Source: Macrosteles quadrilineatus
Taxonomy: Eukaryota; Arthropoda; Insecta; Hemiptera; Cicadellidae
Assembly (NCBI RefSeq): GCF_028750875.1
Contig: NW_026542596.1
Coordinates: 75,552,988 to 75,616,987, forward strand
Direction: 5' to 3'
Length of the DNA: 64,000 nt
Shown here: positions 22,191-34,300 of the stretch, in pieces
Position numbering within the stretch: the stretch's first letter is position 1
Layout of the letters: every line of letters starts with the position of its first letter
The notes under the pieces: model-generated
The model's database searches: none
Told to the model about the DNA's origin: nothing
What the model saw: only the letters and a program-made list of their open reading frames with translations
Program-made: the position numbers and the translations under genes

Positions 22191-22210
22191 GTCCCTGTTC
22201 GCAGGCGCCA
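22191..22210 (-). other. Primer-binding site, tRNA-Lys-like
   Basis: Three bases inside the 5' LTR, the minus strand reads TGGCGCCTGCGAACAGGGAC. Removing the TG at positions 8-9 leaves the 18-base tRNA-Lys(UUU) priming sequence well known from lentiviruses. First-strand cDNA synthesis would start here from a tRNA 3' end. A tRNA with a matching extra pair of bases is an alternative. Confidence 0.8.
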
Positions 22211-22213
22211 TCT

Positions 22214-23678
22214 TGCGACGCTACTTTTCTGCACTGGGAAAATAATACATTTAAAGTGCAGCAGTCGCAAACGTTTGCCGGGGATAGCTCAGCCTACAAT
22301 GGCTGGGTAAAATTCCAGGGTCTGCAACAAGGTCAGGGAAACCACTAGGCCAAAAGCCGGGTCTAACCGGTATAGGACTGGCTCATACACGGGCACTGTG
22401 AAAAAGTCAAAAACAAGTCACCAAAACAAACGTGCAATAATCACTACCAGGCCTACGCCGATTCTCCACACTCCTAGGGGGTCGTTGCTGACTACGCAAC
22501 TCGGGCTTCGTCCTAACTACCCAATAGTTAAGCCCAGAGTGCCTAAAACACGGTGAGTTACACGACGACTTGCCAATAAAAACCACAACGCGTGTTATCA
22601 CCAGGCGGGGTCTACTAGGCCACTATAATCCAATACACAACTCTAATGCCCAAGCTAAGAATCAAACAGTTCACTCAATAATCGTACCACATAATAATAT
22701 ACAAGTACACTATAGGTAGAGTGACTACACCACTAGTAGCTGGTCTCAATAAATACCAAGCCAAACAAGCAAAACTAAATGTAAATTGCAATAGCCTACT
22801 ATTAAATTATTGAGCAACTTAGTAGCAGATGAATAAATATTAAATACGTTCCAAACACTAGATAAATATATTATCTGATAGCCGGTACTCCGCTGTCCAA
22901 GCTACCAAGCTAACGTGTTGGATTACTAAGCAAGCTGTTCAGGTTGAAGTAAAATAATCAAATGATTAATTAATAACAACCCTACTGCTACTACTACGAC
23001 ATCAACGTTATATTACTTAGCTGGGCTTCTGTTAACAGGCTAATACAATTAGCTACTAGCCTACTGGCCGCGTGCTTCCAACTACGCACGCCAAATCGTG
23101 CAGCCTAGGTTTGTCGGGCCTCAGAGTTATTAGTAATATAACTAACTCTTTGTACAACGCAAAATAATAACTACTACAGTCAATAAATTATATTATTTGC
23201 GCTCTAGCACCTGCCCAGAACCGTCAGGAATACACTTTAATATTATTCCTGACTAATATAAATCCTAACTACCGTCAGGCTTTGACCAGCACGGTTACAA
23301 CTCTAACCCTCGCAAATAAATCAGATATTAATATTATCAAACTAATAATATCAAGTCGTCCACTCACCTCAAGTGGGTCACTGACTTACTACCCAACTTG
23401 ACACCAACACGCCTTGAGCACCAATATCACACCGATGTCACCAAAGCACTCCCCGTCTCACTCGACAATCACGAACCAGCTGTTCACTGCACGGGATCCA
23501 CGACTAGAATGTCTGTCCTAGGTTATCCTGAGAAACTAGGATATCCCAGGCTTATCGGCACTGATAAGCCGGGTCAAAGGGCGCTAGCCAGGTTCGCCGC
23601 CGCCGCTTGCCTACCTCAACAATCGGTGCGCGGCCAAATAGCAAATATATACCCCCCTAGGAAAAATAACTCGTTACA
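22214..23678 (-). repeat. 5' LTR of the young gypsy element
   Basis: A 1465-bp LTR that would drive transcription on the minus strand. A TATATATT motif lies near its outer end (about 23645-23652), which may be coincidental. It is near-identical to 14924-16388. It ends at the right-hand TAGT target duplication (23679-23682). Confidence 0.92.
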
Positions 23679-23682
23679 TAGT

Positions 23683-25316
23683 ATAACGTCCTACCTCTAT
23701 TACGCAGTGATGAGTGATTATAGCCCTCACCTGCTAATCAGAAGAACGCCGGTTCAATCCTGAGAAGATGCAATAGCTTTTTTATACTTCTGAACTTAAC
23801 CCAGATGCTCGTTTGGATCATGGTTACTTAAACGGTTGATCAAGTCAGTAAAACATCTTACCACTCAGTTTTGCAAGTCACATTTCTCAGTCATAATCGT
23901 CTTCCAAATATGCAATCCTAATATGACTGAAATCAGTAAAAATATCCTTTGTTTAAATCAAGGGCCTACAAAATAAACTAACTTTACTCCTGTTAAGAGT
24001 CTATATAGACTGTACCAATATTCTATGCCAAAAGCTACCAAACTATGTAACCCTAGGGGATCCATTGTTGTCCAAACAGTGGACAACCTGTTATAAAGCT
24101 GATAATACAATCCCCGTTGGTTCTTATCAGATGAATAATCTTGCATGGTTACATGGTTCTGTCCTATACAGATCTAATGAAATAAACAAATATTGCTCTA
24201 TTCTAACGTATTTTTTGTTTCAACTCAGTTTTTACAGCGAGCGGTCTAAAGCATGTAACATTTCCATTATTTTTTATCATACCTCCACACATCCTACAAA
24301 ATTCTCGGTTTTCACAAAATATAAGTAAAACAATGTCAAAACTTAATCTGTTCCTGAACTCAAATTTAAAACAAATGCCATCGTTTCTGCTAATAATTAA
24401 TATGATATTTTGAATTATGTTTTCCACACATAAAAAAAATATATTTCCAGTAATAAATTCAAAATTTCCAAGTGAATATAATTCAAACACCAAATTATTT
24501 CAAAACAAGAATTGAGTATTTATTATGATTAACATTGTCTACTGGAATCTATCCAATAAACTTGAAATTCTTCAATAAACCACAATCCACTATCTCGCCC
24601 CCTTCCACCTGATGTGGCGTTTAGAATGTGAGCCAATATCACATTCTATCTGTTATGTTTTGTAGTAAACCGTCAGGAAATGTATTTTTACCTTCTCCTC
24701 CAATTTATAGTAAATGGAGTATTGTTTTCGCCAAAATTTTAGAGTGTTGGTTTTCGGTAGAAATATCAGTTTTTTGTGGTCCTTCTAAACCCAAAATAGT
24801 GGTTTCTGAAGTGACGTCTTATTGTGAATGTTTACAAAGCTTCAGACTACAATTCGGGTTGTGATTGCTAATTGATGGAAGGCCTATTACCAGGCTTTTC
24901 AGGTTTTGACATTTTAATTTTTATTGGAAATTTTGCCTTAAACCCCATAAAATAATGGAAAAGTCCGATTTCTGCTAAATCGGCTCTAAAGATTTTTATT
25001 AATATTTAGTATGTTAAACCCTTTCAACTTTAACTAAGGAGGAACCCCTTAATGATGTAAAACGTCCGTAAAAAATGTGTTGTATTTTTCATGATTTCCC
25101 CCCAAAAATATCATGGTTACTCCCACTACTTTCCCATTATACGGGCTGTTGACAAGGTAATGGGAGGACACATGTGTCAGTTTGCTTATCCCGTTTATTT
25201 ATTATAGTTTTCATAATGTTTTAAAACTGTTCCAAGCAGTTACGTGTATTACTTAACAATTAATTGCTACAGCTTTCCTACGTGCTAAAATAGATTTGAG
25301 GGAATGATTAATTTGG
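23683..25316. other. Noncoding stretch, nothing firmly recognised
   Basis: AT-rich. A B-box-like phrase CCGGTTCAATCC at 23748-23759 lacks a convincing A box. The open frames are short and without domains. Confidence 0.45.
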
Positions 25317-25390
25317 GTTGTGTTGCTAGCCTATTGGTTAGCGTCTTGGACTTGGGTGTGGCAGAGATGGGTTCGATGGTCATCCAAAAA
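25317..25390 (+). repeat. tRNA-like SINE head
   Basis: It has an A-box-like CTAGCCTATTGGTTAGCG at 25326-25343 and a B-box-like GGGTTCGATGGTC at 25370-25382, 30 bases apart, as in a tRNA-derived SINE head. The middle GGACTTGGG recalls GGACTTCGG in the heads at 2862 and 42632. Arm pairing is poor, so it is not called as a tRNA gene. An A-run follows at about 25477. Confidence 0.5.
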
Positions 25391-26512
25391 ATATGAGTTT
25401 GGACAACATTCTCTAAAACCATTAGAAAACTCTCTTTAATAACACTTTCAAAATTGCCCCTAGCATAGAATACAATAAAAAAAAAAATAATAACTCCTTA
25501 GATATACATTTTAATCAAATACGTACATTTTAATTATGCTACATGTTTATCATGAAAATAGGATATGTATTTGATAAATAGGCAAAGCTCGAAATATGTT
25601 ATTGGAGATAAAAAAAATATATTAATACACTGTACGTAGCCTATAATTCTAGGGGCTAAAGTTACTCTTTTCGACAGTTTGAGGTTTAACGACGTTTGCG
25701 AAGCCAAATCTGATAAATGAGAACACCAATTAATTCGATCTTTTTTTATAAATGTTTCTTGAGCGTGAATTTTACTGCAAAGAAAAGACATAACAGTAAC
25801 AATTGTACAATATTTGCATTAAATATTGCAGATATAGTGCTAAAGTATCAGATAATATCACGTTACTCTTGGCGTCTAATAGAAGTACAGAATAGTGTGT
25901 GATAATTTTAAAGACAAATGTTGGATTTCTTTGTTTTATCTTTGACAGTCTAGCTAGACATTCCATCTTAAACTTCTTGACAGATTTTTTTATTAATATC
26001 GCCTTAGTTGATGTGAACCACCGACAGATTACGCTGATCTCACTTACTAACTTTTATCGAATAGACGAAATGTTTGATCAATTCAATATAATTGGAATAA
26101 CCTATGGCAAGCTATAACAACTTTTATAACCCATCATCTTGGTCAGCAACAAAAGATATTGTGTTGAATTGTTGAATAGAATTATTTTAGACTAGATCAT
26201 TCTGTGACTGGCTCACACAAATACCTTTTTTAAATAATAAAAAAAAAAAATAATAAAAATGGGGATTGCTGGTCCATTTATATGGGATGTCTACTTCAGA
26301 ATCCAATAGTCTATGGTATTAAATCCGCTTTATTTTTACTCCTCCTATTTTCGCCAAGATTATCATGGTGTTTTGTGAAATACGATACACAAAGTCAAAA
26401 GTACCCGACTGTAGGAGCACGTTTGACCCCATTGTACATCACCTGTTACGTCTGCCTGGTGATCAGCTGTTACAGGAGGCTGTGCTGCATTGTTGATCAG
26501 CTGTTTTGTCAG

Positions 26513-26640
26513 CAGGTCGGCGAACCGGCTGGCGGGGAGGCGGTTCCGGAGCTCCAGCCTTCCAGTCAGTGCTCGGCCTCGCTGGACGGTGTACCGGATC
26601 CACCACGGGACGAACGAGGGACCAACATGTCTTCTTACAG
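26513..26640 (+). CDS. Candidate coding exon 2 of an unidentified gene
   Basis: A sharply GC-rich island in AT-rich DNA. The acceptor is TTGTCAG (exon from 26513) or TTGTCAGCAG (from 26516), both giving phase 0. The donor is TCTTACAG/GTAGGA at 26640, leaving phase 2. The peptide (starting QVGEPAGGEA and ending TNMSSY) is Pro/Glu/Ser-rich and probably disordered. Phase 0 in matches phase 0 out of the exon at 11141-11562. An ATG at 26626 in a good context (ACCAACATGT) means this could instead be a first exon with a GC-rich 5' UTR, giving only four codons before the intron. Just downstream (about 26695-26850) is a diverged duplication with a 93-bp period (GAATCCATAG, then TGGTAC.GTATAG). Confidence 0.5.
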
Positions 26641-29093
26641 GTAGGATAGAGGGAAAAATCACCGTAAAAGTTTTAAAACTACCTTCACTTACTAGTGAAT
26701 CCATAGACGAAGTCCGTTTGTTGTGTCTCTTGAAAGTGGTACCGTATAGTGTACTTTTTTCAACCTATGCTTGCTGTTAGTTGCTAACGGAATCCATAGG
26801 CTAACTGCGTTTGGTGTGGGGTCTCTTTAACGTGGTACTGTATAGGATTCTTTTTAGGTGTCAACTGCTATAATCAATTCAACAAAACTACGGTCCTATT
26901 GGAGATGACTTGTAGGGTATTGGTCCTTCCTGATGTTCCAGTGGGCGATGAGACCGTGGGGCTGAGCTAGGGCTTTGCCCTCTTCTGCCAGAAGGTTTAG
27001 GAGCTTTGACAGACGTTCAGCGCGCATAACACGCTTAACTATTTATATTACACTCGATGAATTATTGTAATGCCGATACATTTCACTTAAACACAAGAAC
27101 CCAGTGAGTAGTTAACACATTACAGAAACATACTGTATTGGCTACGTGTATGACTCTCTACAAATCAAACTTACTTTACCTTGAAACTTTTTTTCAGTAT
27201 CGTACGGTATAACAGTACTGTACGTAATTGTGGTTTTGTTGTGAGTATTTTTTAAGTTGTTAAACAAAGTATATCAAACCATTCTCCAAATGCACTTTAA
27301 GAAGTAGATCCTAGAATAATAAGCGGTATGTAAACTAACATAAAAAAATACACATAGGCTATAGCTAAATTCTATATGAAATTGCATTCTATTTCTACGG
27401 AGGGAATTAAAAACTTCAACATTAATACAAAGTAATTCATGGTAGTATCATTACAATATTTCAAGATTCAAGAAAAGCTGTTGCTATCAAGGCGCATGTT
27501 CAATTACTGGTGGATTGAAGATACCGCAGTCGTAACAATAAAATGTTTAACGTCACAAAATGCCTCCTCATCGTCACATCTTGGTATCGTATGTCTCGAA
27601 GATGATTTCTTGTATAAAGAAATACTCGTATGCGTAAGAAGAAAAATACGATAATCTGTTTACTCGATCGGAAAGTCTTTCGGCAATATATTGTTATTCT
27701 CTCCGATATGTTTGTTTACTTTGAGTATTTGATATTCTTATACGTATTTACGTCTTTCAATTTAAGATATATACGACATGTTAAAGACGGTATTATTCCT
27801 TTCCTTGGTTTAAGGATGTCATTGAATTTAATGTTTATTATTTGAACGTTTTACGGTAAATATTTTAAATATTCATTCTCATAGCCTCTGGACTACGAAG
27901 ATATGGCTTTTTCGGCGACCAATAATCCAAAATCGCAATTTAGTACCTAGCGATTGGCCTAAAAAGTTAAAGATTTTAAATATAATAGCTACGAGTACCG
28001 GAAATTCCAGAAGAATGTTCTTGAAGATATGTAGTGTTTTTTTGTTTTGTCACACAAAAACCAGCCAAAAAGTAATACAGCATTATATATCCTCATCTAA
28101 GAAGACTGTGAACTCAACCCCGTCTAGATTTCAGCCCCATAATAAGGTCGAATCCTGTTGTGCTGTTAAATGATCAGGATACATTAGGTGACCACAGTTT
28201 TGAATCAAAAGGGTTATGAATCTAACTAAGTGGTTAGAACAGATGACTCACTAAAACGTATCTACACAGTTTGCCTTTGGTATTACAATTTTGCCAATTT
28301 TTTCAACAATGTTTACATGTTTGTGTTTGTTTTCGAGTGTTTATAATGGCTACGAATAAACCCTGCTTGGATTCTTCCAACTACTGTACTGTAATTGGTT
28401 TTTAGAATTTTATCCATTATTTTAAAACCCGTTGTCACCAAACAAAAACGGGATAGTGCGACAGTACAAAAAGTACAGTATACCTATAACCATTTCTAAT
28501 ACTATGCCAGTGGCATTTTAAAAGAAAGTAAGAATAACATTATCACAAACAAATAGGAAAGCAGTCTGAACACCTTAATTACTGTTGTGGATATTTTGGT
28601 ATCGGACACGTATCCCTCCTACGTTCAAGATTTTGACCAGAGTCTAGTAACCTTCAACTTTTGACTGATAAACTCCTGGAATACCGGTTTCAAGTATTTG
28701 CACATCACCTTTGGAAAACTTCCAATATTCATTCCATAAAGGAAAATATCACTTGTTGCCTTTGTTGTTGCTTTGATATTAAAACTATTGGTCGCTTAGA
28801 GAAATTGTCACCTCATTATTCAATGGTTACCGGTTCAATGAAGGTGATCGCTATGGATGCCAAGTTGGGCTTATTTTCAATTTTTAGGTACACAATTAAT
28901 CACACTCAACAACAGGTCAAAATGTAGAAGAAGTCAAGTAATGGTTACGTCCCCACACTAAAAATTTCATTATTTTTCTCTTCTGTGAAAATAACATGTG
29001 TTTTGGGTATTTTAGGGGACGTACAATGTTTTAACATATTGTAGGACAGCTTAAGCAATTACAATATTGTAAGTAAATAATGTTGAATTTCAG
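26641..29093. other. Intron-like stretch between candidate exons 2 and 3
   Basis: AT-rich, with short ORFs lacking domains or splice context (27439-27654 and 28661-28927). It contains repeat copy 27340-27455, listed separately. No other signal is seen. Confidence 0.4.
27340..27455 (+). repeat. Dispersed repeat family Y, copy 1
   Basis: It matches 29830-29950, same strand, over about 115 bp: AAAAAATACACATA.GCTATAGCTAAATTC, ATATGAAATT.CATTC.ATTTCTAC.GAGGGAAT and ATGGTAGTATCATTACA. The copies differ by scattered substitutions. No coding potential; the family is not recognised. Confidence 0.65.
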
Positions 29094-29185
29094 AGCAAAA
29101 TGGGAAAAGATAAAGAATCACAAATCGTTATTGACCTACCGTACCTAAAAGGACAGTTTCGTTTTGTCACAGCAAGCAAGCACAG
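29094..29185 (+). CDS. Candidate coding exon 3, possible alternative to exon 2
   Basis: A 92-base open segment lies between acceptor TTGAATTTCAG and donor CACAG/GTGGGA. Read in phase 0 it encodes SKMGKDKESQIVIDLPYLKG followed by QFRFVTASKH, then leaves phase 2. Read in the phase left by exon 2 it hits a stop after 18 codons, so it could not follow exon 2. It could replace exon 2, since both take phase 0 and leave phase 2. The internal ATG (AAAATGG) also has a good start context, so an alternative first exon is possible. The evidence is splice signals plus an open frame of only 30 codons, so chance cannot be excluded. Confidence 0.35.
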
Positions 29186-29829
29186 GTGGGAATACCTGTT
29201 GGAAGTCTACCATTACTAGTATTAAGTATTTCCTGACAAACAGTTACTCACGCAAGCCCATTCACACCACTGTTTTAGTGACGCAGCGAAAGTAACGTGT
29301 TTTCGCTCATTGCTCAGCAAAACCCTTTCATCTCTCACTTCGTTGACTTTTAAGTTAGTTCACACTTTTGAAGACGTATCTGCGCGGAATGAAAACAAGG
29401 CATTTCCATTCATTTGTAAACATTGGATTGTAAGGTAAATTGTTCGTTGAGTTTGAAGAGTTACATCATGAGTAATTGTATATCTTTGGTATGAACGTTA
29501 AATGTAATGATTCCTTTGTATAAATGTATGATACTGTTTCTAAAATAGATCCTAAAATTTAATCAGCAAAGATTTCAATACTCTCAAAGAATTAATTCGT
29601 TATGTAGTATTTCATTCAATATAAAATAAACTATCACCCACTAGGTAGCAATAAAAAGTATTAAAACAATGCTTTCTCTTCATATATGGTGAGGTATGTT
29701 CATATAGTTGTTGTCTACAGGTTCAAGTATAATTGCATAAAACGCTTATAAAGTTAGGAATGTAAATAAAGTTAATCGGTACTTTGGTACTACAACGACC
29801 TAACCTACTAACTATAACCTAACCTAAAC

Positions 29830-29950
29830 TAAAAAATACACATAAGCTATAGCTAAATTCCATATGAAATTACATTCCATTTCTACTGAGGGAATCATAA
29901 AATTCAACATTATTACGAAATAATCCATGGTAGTATCATTACACAATATT
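29830..29950 (+). repeat. Dispersed repeat family Y, copy 2
   Basis: Partner of 27340-27455. Just before it (29798-29830) are a few CCTAACCTAA-like steps, which are too short to be telomeric. Confidence 0.65.
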
Positions 29951-31013
29951 AAAAAAAATATTGAAATAATAATTGAAATAATTTTTTAATAGACTATGTT
30001 TTAGGTAAAGTTAAGTTAGGTTAGGAAGATTTTGTTAATTAAACTAATTAAAATCTTATTTGGAAGTCCATTCATCGGTAATAGGTATAATTCCAAAGTA
30101 CCCGTTAATCTTATAAGGAATACATAGCATTTATCTATTCTAGTATGACAGACAAATTAATAACTAACAATAAAAGTGTTATACACGATAGGATTGTTAT
30201 ATATTTTTCCTAATTGAATAAAACCGGAAACCTTTGTGAAACGTAACATCACGTCCATTTATATTATATTTTAAGTGGGTTACAGCCGAAAATCTACCTC
30301 CACTTTAATATTTTTTTCCTCCAATCTTTGTTTTAATGTATCTAGTTGCTCGATTTCGAGCACGAATGTGACAACTCCGGTTCGAAACACTTCCTAGGGT
30401 CACGTCCGTGTTAGCCTTCACAGGCAAAGCTTTCTCTGTTGGAATTACTTTGAGGTGACGAGTCGATAGTATCGAGAGGAAAAGTATTACTCGATGAAAG
30501 TGTGTGGTTTTGTATCATTGGTGCGTGATGATTAATAATTCCACGCCAGGAACATAAATAGTTGTTTTCGTGTTGGCTGCGGTTTTGTGCGGATTGTATC
30601 GTGCTTTGGTCCTAATGTATTCATACGATTTTTGAGGAGGAGACAGTTATAAACACAGAGAGAAAATATTTAAAAGGTATCAGAATTATAATGCTATGAA
30701 TTTCGCTCACTATAGAGCGGTAATGTCCTTAAGCAATACGTTCCGGAAGGCAATATTTTCCTACTTAAATTATTCGACTAAACTGTTAAAGATTATAAAA
30801 CTAATATAGACTTGGCGTGTAACTTAAAAGTTAACTGGATCGATCCTGAGAAAGTCAGTAGCTTTTTGGTGGTTCTTAACTCAGCTGTAACTGTTCTTTG
30901 GGCTTTAAATAAACGATCCTGCATAAACAGCTGATTTTAGTCCGTAACAAAGCTACACACATAATCTTACTCAATTCTAATCGCATTTCCTCACTAATAT
31001 TTGAGTTATAATG
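29951..31013. other. Noncoding stretch, nothing recognised
   Basis: AT-rich sequence with no supported gene. The somewhat GC-richer part at 30360-30620 has no open frame or splice pair that stands out. Confidence 0.4.
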
Positions 31014-31307
31014 TATAAATAAAAATCCTTTTTAAAAATTGCCACGTTTTAAACTCATTAACATTTTTAAATAATTTATAAATATGCGGAGAGAGTAAAT
31101 ACTTGTAAGATTTAAAAACGTGGGTTGCATGCAATCGCTAATTTACAATAACCTTCCCCTATTGAATTGTTATTATCTATTGCATGCAACCCACGTTTTT
31201 CGTTTTAAATCTTACAAGTATTTATTCTCTCCACATATTTATAAATTATTTTAAACTTTTTAGTGCGTGTGAAATCGTGTTATTTTTAAAAGGGATTTTT
31301 ATTTATA
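31014..31307. mobile_element. Foldback/MITE-like hairpin, about 125-bp arms
   Basis: The left arm (about 31014-31134) runs TATAAATAAAAATCC, TTTATAAATATG.GGAGAGA, TAAATACTTGTAAGATTTAAAA, ACGTGGGTTGCATGCAA. The right arm (about 31179-31307) is its reverse complement with a few mismatches and small indels. The loop of about 44 bp is unrelated. No transposase is encoded. A non-autonomous DNA element is the likely explanation; no clear target duplication is seen. Confidence 0.7.
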
Positions 31308-34300
31308 AATTATTTTCTACTTTTTTGTCTTTAACGTGTAAATATGTTAAATCTATTTTATATGGCCTGTTAATACATAACCAATACCTTATTATCTGTA
31401 ATCAGATGTTTTATCTTTGTATTGAAATGCTTGTTTTACATTTTAGAATATCTCGGGAGCAGAACCTGTACCTACCTCTTAACATCTGCTCTTCCAACTG
31501 TCAAATTTAAGTATTTACAGCTGACTTCAATTAATATTTTTAAATTCTTTCAAAATGTGGACAAGGAAAATTTGGAAGCCCATGGGGCTTAGCCCAAGAT
31601 AAATATGAAAACTAATGATATAATATTGCATTGTCGTCCATTTGTGAGCTATGTTTCAAGTTTCAAGTATCTAGTTCATCAGGAAGTTAGTTTAAAATCG
31701 ATATCAAAATTTGTACCGGACAAAAAACACGAGCTAAAAAAAAATACGCAGATAGGTGGCGTCCCATCGCAATTTGATAATTATGTGTTAGATTTCTTTG
31801 AACAACTCTGAACTATTGAATGTCTGATCAGTTCTTTCTACTTAAGAAACTTAAGTGACACATAAAAGTTCACATAAAATAATATATGAAAAAATCTTTG
31901 TCTTTTTAATAGAAAAAAATCCAAAAAGTAATTTGCTAATTTTATAAACCTTGAATAATATGATACTAAATAACAGGTGTAAGGTATACACTCTAATCAC
32001 TGAAAGGTTGAGGTTTAAGACATGTTCACTTTACTTAAGACCTGTTGGAAACATATTATACCTCCTACATGATTCCGTTTGCACACTTGGGAGATTATGA
32101 ATTCCACTTGAGGCACTCCAGCTGTGAGTTGAGTAGTTCGCCTTCGTACTTGAACTTCCTACTTTCCCTTCTTCGATGCATGGATCCGTCTAACTGCTTT
32201 GTTACGAGCTCTAGATTTGTTTCTTTTTGTTTTTTCTCTAAACAACATTGCTTTGTTGCCCTTCACTTTTTTTGTGAAGAGAATACTAATTAATTTTTAT
32301 CAGTCAAGTTACATTCTATTTAGGTAACTTTAGTTTTTTTTTAATATGTTGATAATAGGCTCTTTGGTCTAAAACCACTACCTACGTTGTGAGAATAAAA
32401 ATAATTAAAACAATACAGTAGGTGCTTTATTTGTTCTTCAATATAATTAAAACAACATTAAACGTGATTCTATCAGTGAAATAAGATTCATTTATGTAAC
32501 TGTAGCTTCAATTAAAACTTAGTACCGGGACCGAGCCTTGCTCAGTTGTAGTTAATTGAGTTTAATAGTTAAAATAAAACAGACATTTGATCGCTGAAAT
32601 CAAATTTGTAATGTAAATGCATGCAACTAATCAAAAATAAGGTACATTTTAATGATCTTGCTTAATTTTCAGTGCTACTCTCAGATCATTTTTCTCACCT
32701 TAAATCAACCTTGATCATTAAAACCCGTTGTTCAACTTTTAACTCTTAATTAAGCATCAGATACGATACAAACAATATGATATTTGTTTCTAAATGGCTT
32801 GAGACGAGGATTTCTAATTTTTTCGATACTACTTAAAAAGAAATTGAGATTCTGTCTTTTTTCATTAGGATTTAGCATATTGTCTTAGTTTTAAGCCAAT
32901 TAAAACCCCCAGATTTAATTACTTTACTAGGAATGACTCAGTACTTCAGGGATTAAGTTTTGCTGGGAGAGGGCTAAGGAAAATTTTCAGTATTCAATCG
33001 GAACTATTTTCCCCTATATAGAGTAATCTTAAGTGTAATCTTAAGTGTAATCTTAATCTTTGCTCAATAGTTACAACTGATGCTTTCCCCTTTTTACTAT
33101 ATTTTGTAATCTGCAATTATTGAAATTTGTTAATACTTTGGATGGCTTGTTATAAACAGATGTGAGTAGTGGCAATTCATTTGTTAACTTTTTTCTTTTA
33201 TTTCGTTCAACCAACATAGTTACTTAGCGACCCATAAGGCCAATGTATTTTTTTTTATTTTAAACAAGTAGTGTATGGTAGTTAAATACGAATTTTCCCG
33301 AGGTAGTGACTGTCTTTGATTACGCTTTTATGGTTATTACCACGAATACTAGAAAAAATTACTCTCTAATTCCAAATTTTAGGCAACATCCTTCTGCTGG
33401 ATTTCTAGATATACTGCATATTACAGACATACAGGCAAACAGACATAGCTCGTATTAGAGAATAGGATTGATTATCAAAGCATACAATAATATTATCCTT
33501 ATTCGTGATCCATACTTTATAGTTAAACCGACTATTCTAAGAGTGAACAACTATGTGAAAGTTTTAAGAGTAAGCTTAACTTGTAAAATTGCTTATTTGA
33601 CTTACAGATGTCAAAGTGAAATCCCTGCGAGGAAACGAGTAATATTTGTGCCGAGAGGCGTCTCTTATTGCATCTTATTAAAATGCAATTTGTTCTCCAA
33701 GTCATGTTTTCAACAATGTTGGGTAAAGTTTAGACGTAAATCAGAATGATTTATTACACTTTTAGCTTTCCCTTTTCTTACCAAATACAGATTGATACAT
33801 ATGTAATATAATACATGTTTTCTAATCACACCTTAGCAATCGTTATCCGATTTCCTTTATTAAACTCAATTAAAAATATAAAAAGGTAAATTATAAAAAG
33901 GAAACTCATTCGTTAGTTCTCTTCTGCTTGACAAAAATTATAATTTTTACAGCTAAAAAATGTTTTTTAATAGGATACGCATCGACAATTTAAAAACAAA
34001 TGCTCTAACTTTGTTGTTTGGAAAAAGGCAATACTATAAAATAAAATTTCTAACTACAGGTTTTAGTACTAAGTGGTAATTAATATATGGTAAAAATTAT
34101 CCATATAGAGAGGAATACCATTGTTACTCAAAAACAAATGAACTACCTCGAGTTTTACTCGAACAAAAGGTTGGATTCGGGCTACTTATTTTTAGAAAGT
34201 AATTATTTATTCCAAATTTAACTTGCAATATTTCATATTGCCCCAAAAGATGGTATATATCCTTAAGATGCATTTGCATGCACGTGTTTTTACATTTTGC

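Larger units (their letters stand above)
14924..23678 (-). mobile_element. Nearly intact, young Ty3/gypsy LTR retrotransposon
   Basis: This is an 8755-bp element on the minus strand. Both LTRs are 1465 bp, begin TG and end CA, and are flanked by the 4-bp direct repeat TAGT (14920-14923 and 23679-23682). Order on the minus strand is 5' LTR, PBS, leader with a 104-bp duplication, gag, pol (protease, RT, RNase H, integrase), PPT, 3' LTR; no envelope ORF is present. The LTRs differ at about three positions by eye (near 14932, 15073 and 15585), indicating recent insertion. Gag and pol overlap in a -1 relationship. One frameshift in the integrase zinc-binding region separates the last 324 residues of pol, so this copy is probably not autonomous unless that shift is recoded. 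It lies antisense to the candidate host exons. Confidence 0.93.
11563..26512 (+). other. Putative intron 1 (about 15 kb, transposon-filled)
   Basis: If the exons at 11141-11562 and 26513-26640 belong together, this is the intervening intron. It holds the dispersed repeats at 11665-12307, the antisense Ty3/gypsy element at 14924-23678 and a SINE-like head at 25317. No other host coding exon is evident inside it. This is inference from phase compatibility (0 to 0) and shared strand only. Confidence 0.3.

Noticed and set aside
23700..23775. tRNA gene or SINE just right of the gypsy element
   Set aside because: A B-box-like CCGGTTCAATCC is present, but no convincing A box and no cloverleaf pairing.
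29798..29836. Insect telomere repeat (CCTAA)n
   Set aside because: Only a few non-contiguous steps are present here and at 41230, 30012 and 62117; such short runs occur by chance in AT-rich DNA.
33617..33725. Exon-like segment after TTGACTTACAG
   Set aside because: One frame is open, but the donor (GTAAAG) is weak, the composition is not coding-like and the phase does not help join the other candidate exons.
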